Part shown: positions 56,945 through 64,000 of the stretch, piece by piece
Numbering within the stretch: the first letter of the stretch is position 1
Layout: the number at the start of each line of letters is the position of its first letter
Assembly: GCF_027409185.1 (NCBI RefSeq)
Contig: NC_084467.1
Span: 15,056,501-15,120,500, forward strand
From: Cynocephalus volans
Lineage: Eukaryota; Chordata; Mammalia; Dermoptera; Cynocephalidae
Direction of reading: 5' to 3'
DNA: 64,000 nt
The notes under the pieces: model-generated
The model's input: only the letters and a program-made list of their open reading frames with translations
The model's database searches: none
What the model was told of the DNA's origin: nothing
Position numbers and translations under genes: made by a program

Positions 56945-57620
56945 ATGGCCTTTGTTTCTTTGCCTTGGTCTCTGAGCATGAGGAGGGCTATGTTTGAACT
57001 GCCAGCAGCTGTCACCGCCTGGTCACGACCTCTCCGAGAGCCGCTCGTGAAACCCCAGCCATGTGCATTCCTCCCCATTGTTCCTGGATGTGTAGTTTTC
57101 ACAACTGCTCCCACCTCACACATTGGAGGAGGTTGGAGATTGCTGCCATGCAGTCTGATGAAGATGACCAATGTCTTGAGGAGCTTTTCCTTGCTGTAGC
57201 AGCTCTTTACAATCTGTGTGTTGTTCTTACCAGTGGACCTGGCAGGGCATGTCTCAGCTGTGCCTTCTGCACTGAGGTCAAACAGCTGCCGTGTTAACAG
57301 GGTATGAATGCTCATTCCATTGATGTGAAGTCCTGCAGCTTCATGGAGCTTGACACAGTCCAGTCTTCAGTACTGGATGGCCACGTTTGGGGTAGGTTTT
57401 ATTTTCATATAGCAGCTGAGTTTGAGAACAACAGGACCACTTGTAATGCCCCTCTGTGAGTTTGTTCCTGTGGTTTCATTTGAACCAGGTAGTCTGGACA
57501 CAAGAATAATATTTTAGCAATTTCTTCTGAAAATTTACAGAACTCCAGAGCTCAGGCTTTCATATCTTATTTCTCTCTTTATAAGATTAAGATGGGCAGA
57601 GCTTGATCCCTCTTGCCACT
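56945..57620. other. intergenic downstream of MICOS10
   Basis: Unique-looking. A 136-codon minus frame at 56,905-57,315 and an 84-codon plus frame overlap without domains. A longer MICOS10 3' UTR cannot be excluded. Confidence 0.35.
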
Positions 57621-57624
57621 TTAT

Positions 57625-58070
57625 CCTGTAAACGTTGATTGAGTATATACTATGAGTTAGGTACTGTTGTGGGCAGCAGAGATAAATGGGTAGAAAGACA
57701 GACCCCTGCTTTTAGGGAGCTTAGAGTCTGATGGAAATAGACATAGAAATGCTTGTGACTCTGAAAAAGAATTGTTCTAACAGGGAGGTGGGGCGTAGAC
57801 AAGGTACAGTGAGAACAGAGGAAAAGGAGAAGCTAGTCTCCTTGGGATGCCTCGCAGAGGACGGAATACATGGACTGAGACTTGAAGTTGACCGGGGCAT
57901 TTCAGACAGACAAGGAAGAGAAGGGAAGTAGCTCTGTGAAGGCTCAGAAACATGGAAGTGCATATTGTAGCCGGGAAACTCGAAGTAATTCAATATAACC
58001 AGAGTGTGCAGGGGCAAGGGAGAGATGTGGAGGGATGAGCTGGGCTCCAAGGCAGAGCTTATGTCTGACC
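57625..58070 (+). repeat. L2 LINE fragment
   Basis: 'gttgattgagtatatactat', 'tttagggagcttagagtctg' and 'gacttgaagttgaccggggc' follow L2. Confidence 0.55.
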
Positions 58071-60000
58071 CCAGTTCTGGAACATTGATTAGACTTTAGT
58101 TCTTACAAGTGCTGTAAGGAATAGGTTCAGGCTAGCAGATACCCCCCTCCCTCATCCTTCACCTCACTCCCCTTTCCAGAAAGGTGTGCCAGGCTCTGGA
58201 CCTGAACAGGCAGTAGTGGCATTCTGCCCTGAAAACTATTCAGGCTCCTCTGCTCTCTGGACTTGTTTGTGTCTTTGGGTCATCTAAAGCCCAAAGATGG
58301 GCTGAGCCCAGGATTGTAAGTCATGGGTACAGCTTGCCATAGCCACTCAGCTGTTTTTCACTTGGGCCTCTTCATTCCATGATCAAGGTGACCCATGCAA
58401 TTAAAAGGAAAACAGCCATGCAACCATTTTCATCCCTTCCACTTGTCTTCTCCGTGTTTGCTTTAAAAGTTAGTATTTCCCTCTCCAATTTTTCCACCAT
58501 TTTCCCATCTTCATTCAGGCAGAAAGAAAAATAACAGGTACCCTTCCAAAGAAGACAAAGAGAAAACACAGTGTGCCCACTAATTCTCTTGATACGTCAG
58601 AAAAATATGTAGTGGAGAGGAACATTGGAACCAAGCTTCTTTATCCCATTAGTTGTTAGGTTTAGGCATTTATTTGGGTGGATCCCTTTGCCCAGTACCT
58701 TTAAAGCACCACTTAAGTGCTTTGAGAAATTGGTCAGCTCTGTGAGGGATTAGTTCTGGGCAAAGGCCAGCCAAAGGAAGCATTGACTATTTGCTTTAGT
58801 TCCAGAGTACTTTGTATTCCTGCCTTGAAACTCTTAACAGAGACTGGCCCAAAAGCACAATGCCTGATCTTGTCCCCACTCCCTGCCCCCATCTCAAATC
58901 AACCTTCAGACAGTTCCAGCTTGTTGGCAAAGGCATCCATTCTGTTCTCCTTTAAGTTTCGTTAGAAATTCAAGTCCTCTGGGGCCCTGTTCCCTTGTGG
59001 GGTTGTGAAACTGACTTTGCTTCTTGTCTGCCCTTCTGGAACCAAATACAACGAAATTCATGGGTTTGAAGAGAGAGTGATGGGAACCCAGCTGGGCACA
59101 GGATACTAGGATAAAGCTGTGGCGCCCCAAAAGTGGCCTATTCTGCCAACATATATAAATACATACAGTCTGAACTTGACACTGTGTAATTTGGCTCAGA
59201 ACAATATGTATTTTGAACTCATTTAGGTGGACGCCTCTGGCATTCCAAGCACCCACTGCGGGAGCCTTTATCAGGCTGCATTTGCTTTATGCAGAAGTAT
59301 GCCTTTGTTCTGAGAAATGGCCTCAACACGCTGTTGAGCTGTCTCCTTTAGTGAGTGTTATCTTCTCATCCGTTTCAAAAGATCCACGGATGCAGTCTTG
59401 AAAATCTGCTTGTCGGAAATGCAGGGCTTGGGAATGAAGATGACTGTGTAGGTTTGCTTTTAGTTTTCCCAAACCTCAATGTTTACTTTTTTTTTTTTTT
59501 TTTTTTTTTTTATGTAACCAAGCCATAGTTGCATTTTTCTTGTCGTGGTTCAGTCTGACTGTATTGTTGAGGGACTATTTTTGAACCTGTCCAAATAAAC
59601 TCTGCAGAATATTTCCACAAGGATGTTACTCCATGGGTCTGGGACAGCCTTCATCCTGAATGGTACCAAGACACAAATGGTTCCCTGTTGCATGTTTTCT
59701 AATTACATTACATAAATGCAAAGAGGGTGGAAGGGAGAACGTGGAAATTCTAAGTACCAAAAGGAGATGTTAAGTTTAGAATAATAAGCTCATATGGAAG
59801 CTATCACCATTTTTTTCTTTGTGTGCTGCAAGCTCCACTTCGCCTTGGACATCATAGGATGTGGTGTTGGGGTAAACAAAACCTGGACAGGAGCAGGGGA
59901 GAAGTCCCATGTTCAATGCGTGACCTCTGCATGTAACAAGCGCGAGAGTTAGTGATAACTGTTATAGCAGTAGAGGGTGGACAGGGAACGAGGGAGAGGC
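58071..60000. other. intergenic, no gene seen
   Basis: Unique-looking with a long T tract at 59,488-59,511. No exon of a neighbouring gene is recognisable. Confidence 0.4.
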
Positions 60001-60009
60001 AGGGCTGTA

Positions 60010-60230
60010 AAGCAGGAAGACCATAGGCTTGGGAGTTAGAGGACCTGGATCCAGGTCCCTATTCCACTTCTTACATGCCATGTGATCACGAGGAGTATCC
60101 TTAACTTCTTCAAACTTCAGTGTTCTCATCTGTAAGGGGGAAGATAAGTCCTGTCCTGTAGGCTTTGAAGGTCAAATATATGTGCTAACAAAAGTGTTTA
60201 GAGTATATGGTATTAGCGGTATGTCGTCAG
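60010..60230 (+). repeat. MIR SINE
   Basis: 'gttagaggacctggatccag', 'atgccatgtgatcacgagga' and 'tgttctcatctgtaaggggg'. Confidence 0.6.
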
Positions 60231-60885
60231 GGGTCTGTTCTAGGACAGAAAGAAGGCATAATCCTTGAGTTCAAGGAGTTGGCATTTAGGATTGAAATTA
60301 GCAAGATCTGAGGGAGAGAATGAGTGTCTCAAATGAGTTCCTGGTAATAAAAAAATCCTAAAAAGTGTTGGAAAACACTGTGCATCTTCGTATTAGTGTC
60401 ACTTATTCTTGCTCTACTCCATTGAGATATGTATGAGTAAGGCCACTGTGGCTTCTCTCCTGAACTCCATCCTCACTTTTTTAAAAGTCAGAGTTCTTCA
60501 GTGAGCACAGGGTCTCAGTGTTAGGTTAGGAGGGGATGGAGGGAAAAAGACGCTGAAGAAATAGAATGGGAACCTGAGAACTTCTCAAGGAGCTTCCGGC
60601 CTGGTAGGAAACATGACTGTTGCTGAGCACTTGCATTCAGGATAATTGGCTCAATTGCTTGATCCTCACTTAAGGAGTTGAGAGCCAGAAGGTGTACAAG
60701 GGGGAAGGAGAGGTCAAGAATTCTTGGAGGAGGTGTGGGCAGGTCATGAATCTTTAATAGGGAAGAAAGTAGGGATAGAAAAAAAGAGCTCATTATCAAC
60801 TGTCAATCAAGTCATCTTTCTTTATTCCTGGTCTGGCCAGTTTGAGCCAGACGGATCTTATTTTGATCACCTCAAATGCATACAT
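60231..60885. other. intergenic, no gene seen
   Basis: No supportable feature; part may be decayed L2 (60,590-60,740). Confidence 0.35.
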
Positions 60886-60889
60886 AATA

Positions 60890-61125
60890 ATAGATAATAT
60901 TTATTGGGTAAATGCTGTGTGCCAGTTACTGTTCTAAGGCTTTACATATATCATAACACTTAATTTTTATAACTGTCCTATGAGAGAAGCACTATTATCC
61001 TCATTTTATAGATGAAGAAACAGATTTTGGAAGGATGAATTTTGCCCAAGGTAATAGGTGATGCAGGTGGGATTTGAACCTGATTCCAGAGCCGAGACTC
61101 TTAGCTACTCTCTATGCTGGCCAAA
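60890..61125 (+). repeat. MIR SINE, nearly full length
   Basis: 'aatgctgtgtgccagttact', 'cattttatagatgaagaaac' and 'gggatttgaacctgattcca'. Confidence 0.75.
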
Positions 61126-61129
61126 AGCT

Positions 61130-61265
61130 GTTTAAATTGGGACGGGTCATATCAAACTGGTTTGATCCAGTTTAAACCTGATTCGACATACTTAAATTAG
61201 TTGAAATTGATCAGAGCCAGTTTCATTAAATTTAAATTGATAAATTGATCTAATTTGAAATCAGC
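61130..61265. repeat. degenerate short-period AAATTGAT/AAACTGG array
   Basis: Repeated variants of aaattgat, tcaaactgg, tttgatcc and agtttaaa within 130 bp, partly self-complementary. Family unknown. Confidence 0.4.
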
Positions 61266-61429
61266 TGTATTTAAGAAAATTATTTCTGTTTATTAATCAG
61301 AAACATAATTGTCAATCAGAGCTTCAGGTCCGTGTTACTGATGAGTTTTGCTAAATCCTTGCAAATATAATAAAGCATCATGACGTTTTAATGGCCTATG
61401 CATCTTAAAAACTGTATGCTTTTTAATTA

Positions 61430-62920
61430 GAATTTTTTGAGACAGTTTATAAACAGTAAAATGTACCCATCACTAGGTAGAAAAAGAAAATCCATTTATA
61501 GTATATACTAGTAATATTTACTACCTTTATGTTTTACTTTTAAGGGGTTAAATTTTTGTAACTTTTAATTTTGGTATAATTTTACACTTAACAGAAAAGT
61601 GAAAACAATACAAAGAACTCCTTTGTACCTTTTACCCACGTTTACCAGTTGTTCACATTTTCCCCCATTTTCTTTATCGTTCGGTGTGTGTGCACATGCA
61701 CAGTATTTCTGAGCCATTTGAGAGTGAATTGGAGATATTGTGCCCATATATATTCCAATGTATGTTGTCTAAGAATAAGGACATTATCTTAAATAACCAT
61801 ACTACCATGATCAAAATCAGGAAATTAACATTGATACAATAATATATCTAATCCATAGTGCATATTCAAATTTTATCAAATTTTATGAAATTTTATTCAA
61901 ATTGTTGAAGTGATATATTGTGTAGTTATTTCCCTCCAGTTCAGGATCGTGCATTTATTTTATTTAGTTGTCGAGTCTCTTTCTTTAATCCTGAACAGTT
62001 CATCAGCCTTTCTTTTTCTTGACCTTGACATTTTTGAAGCATACAAACCAGTGATTTTGTAGAACGTTTCCCAGGTTCTGTTTGGGTTTGTCTGATATTT
62101 CCTCATGAATAGATTCAAACTTTGCAATTTTGGCAGAGGTAACGATGGGTTCTTTTCAGTGCATAACATCAGGAGGCACCTGATGTCCATTTGTCCCAAT
62201 ATTAGTGATGTTAACTTCATTCACTTGGTTAAGGTGGTGTTTGCCTGGTTTCCCCACTGTAAATTTATTATTTTTCTCTTTGTAATTAATAAGTAAATTG
62301 TGGGGAGATAGTTTTGAGACTGTAAAGCATCCATTGATGATTTTCTAAATTCATTTTTCCTTCTTATGAGGAAGAACCTCCCCTTCTCTCCCATTTCTTT
62401 ATTCATTTATTTATATCAGTGTGGACTCATGGATTCTCACTTTATTCAGTTCAGTATAATCCATTACTATTAATATTTATTGCTCAAATTGTCCAGATTT
62501 GTCCAGGAGGAGCTCTTTCAAGCGGGTTCCTGTATCCTTCTGGCAGACATATCCACACTCCATCCTTTGAGCACAAGATATTCCAAACTCTTCTTGTACT
62601 TGCCTTACCCCAGCCTTGGAATCAGCTTTTCCTCAAAGAAGCCCTGCTTCCTTTTAGTGAAGAATGGTAGTTAGAAACCAAGATCTCTAGGTGTGCTTGT
62701 TGCTATTGTGTTGATGGTTAGACACACCAATGGCTTTGTCAGCCTCTCAGAAGACAAAGCCAGGAAGAGAGAGAGAGAGAGAGAGTGTGTGTGTGTGACA
62801 CTGAGTTCATATTGCTGCCTTTAAGTCCAAAATCTAGGGTTTAGTCTAGCCTTCCCACCTTCTATGTTTGTAACTCCCTTATCTAACAGTGAGAAATCTT
62901 GCTATGAATGTGATTTTTAA
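61430..62920 (-). repeat. long L1 3'-region (antisense)
   Basis: 'aaaagtgaaaacaatacaaa', 'ccttttacccacgtttacca', 'gattttgtagaacgtttccc', 'agatattccaaactcttctt', 'agaaaccaagatctctaggt' in the antisense L1M 3' UTR order. Includes the (GA)n(GT)n microsatellite at 62,766-62,798. Confidence 0.8.
62766..62798. repeat. (GA)n(GT)n microsatellite
   Basis: About 9 GA units followed by about 7 GT units; likely length-polymorphic. Confidence 0.85.
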
Positions 62921-64000
62921 AGAGCAGGATTTATGCATTAGGTCTGCATGGCTCCCGGTGTACGTATGAGAATGTAAATGTGCTGTGATTCTATGAGAGC
63001 TGGTCAGTGTGTGTGTGTTCTCTGGTCTCTCGTAGTCTTTGTCTACACATATCTTCCAGTTTCTGTCATTTCTTGCCTTCTATCTTCTCTGCTGTCTTAC
63101 AATTATAAAATAGTTTCATCCTTACTACTTTTCACTTAGGTGATTGAGTTTAATGTTTTCTATATTTTTAAACCCCCTAAATTAACTTGCTTTTTAAGTG
63201 GGTGGCCCTGACTGATCATTTCCATGGGTCAGTGACTTTCAGTCAGAAGAAAGGCTTCCCCAAATTCTTACTATAGAGCATACTCTGTTCTCATCTGGGC
63301 TTCCCTGGGTCGCTATGTAATCATGAGAAAGTCACTTGATCTTTCTGGGCCTCATTGTAAGATGATTGTAATGATCTCTGTCCCTTCCTGCCATACAATA
63401 CAGATGTGAGGACAGGCACTCTGTTATTCAGGAGAAAAGTGAAATAGCCAGCTAAAGAATATTATTTCATAGTATCAATTTTATAATAAATTATGATGAA
63501 AAGAATCATCCCCCATCTAAACTGGAGGTATATCAATTGTGATATCATGTGGTGGTAGAATCTTTATGCCACAGAATTAAAATGTCACCGCTGTTCCAGA
63601 CCTTACTTCCACTTCTCCCTGTGGTGGACTTGGTGAATAAAGCCCAAGTCTTCCTGGTTTACCAGGAGAAGCTCTCCTATCCAGGAATATAAAGATGATT
63701 ATAGATCTTTCCTTAATCCATTTAGATATCATTTGAAGTCTAGGAGATAGAATCACAGAACATAAAGCATAGATATGTCAGTCAGCAGCCACATCTATTA
63801 AGGTTTCTTGACACCTCTCCCTCGGCCCCCAAATCAGCCATAAAATTCCTTTTGGCCTGGATTGGTTATCTGTAGAGTCTCACTTCAGTCAGGGATGGGG
63901 AGCCTTGAGGAATTTCTTTCACCTGGCCAGAATCTCTGCAAGTCCTCCAAATGGCCTCCCAGCCTCCTTCAGCCTCTCCCCATCCTAACAGTCTGGCTTT
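62921..64000. other. intergenic to window end
   Basis: A diverged MIR at 63,265-63,400 ('ctgggtcgctatgtaatcat', 'tttctgggcctcattgtaag'), otherwise unique sequence. No NBL1 exon recognised. Confidence 0.4.

Noticed and set aside
57000..64000. First exon of NBL1 or a MICOS10-NBL1 readthrough exon
   Set aside because: Expected beyond the right end from the human gene order, but no CpG island or recognisable NBL1 coding block is present here.
1..64000. CRISPR array, operon, phage or bacterial defence system
   Set aside because: No regular spacer-repeat array or gene cluster. The content is entirely vertebrate-type repeats and one split gene.

Overview
This is mammalian nuclear DNA: AT-rich, dominated by interspersed repeats, with one recognisable protein-coding gene broken into short exons by GT-AG introns. 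There are no operons, CRISPR arrays or bacterial features. The most telling lineage signal is a set of nine SINEs derived from tRNA-Ile (body resembling GGCTGGCCGGTTAGCTCAG, ending in CCAGCC plus an A tail). Several have clean target-site duplications and two are head-to-tail dimers. Monomeric and dimeric tRNA-Ile SINEs are what I recall of the CYN family of colugos (Dermoptera), and I see no Alu, equine ERE, carnivore or ruminant SINE. My best guess is therefore a colugo (Galeopterus or Cynocephalus). This rests on remembered family descriptions, not on a search.

Layout. Positions 1-29,190 are intergenic: ancient L2, MIR, L1 and DNA-transposon remnants, tRNA-Ile SINEs, a pair of ~70%-identical 315-330 bp direct repeats bracketing 4.4 kb, two MLT1-type LTRs, and two MaLR-type endogenous retroviruses on the minus strand (11.9-13.9 kb and 22.9-25.3 kb). 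The second is nested in an older L1 and still has both LTRs. A CpG island (about 29.19-29.80 kb) carries a TCTCGCGAGA promoter element and exon 1 of MICOS10 (MIC10/MINOS1). The gene runs on the plus strand: exon 1 coding 29,490-29,553, exon 2 53,209-53,256, exon 3 54,306-54,415, exon 4 coding 56,686-56,700 with AATAAA at 56,913. The joined frame is 237 nt and gives exactly 78 residues plus stop, the usual length of this mitochondrial inner-membrane MICOS subunit. Intron 1 is 23.7 kb and holds a layered set of insertions (L1 in L2, SINE dimer in L1, MER20, a Tigger-type element). Positions 57-64 kb are intergenic again. In human the order at 1p36.13 is CAPZB, MICOS10, NBL1, so the right flank should lead to NBL1, but no NBL1 exon is visible here.

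No new multi-gene system is present. The observations most worth checking are the promoter motif pair, an upstream ATG whose frame overlaps the MICOS10 start, a possible intronic polyadenylation site after exon 3, the open 221-codon gag-like frame in MaLR copy 1 with a perfect tRNA-Leu(UAA) primer site, and the unclassified direct-repeat pair. Repeat family names and boundaries were judged by eye and are approximate unless a target-site duplication fixes them.
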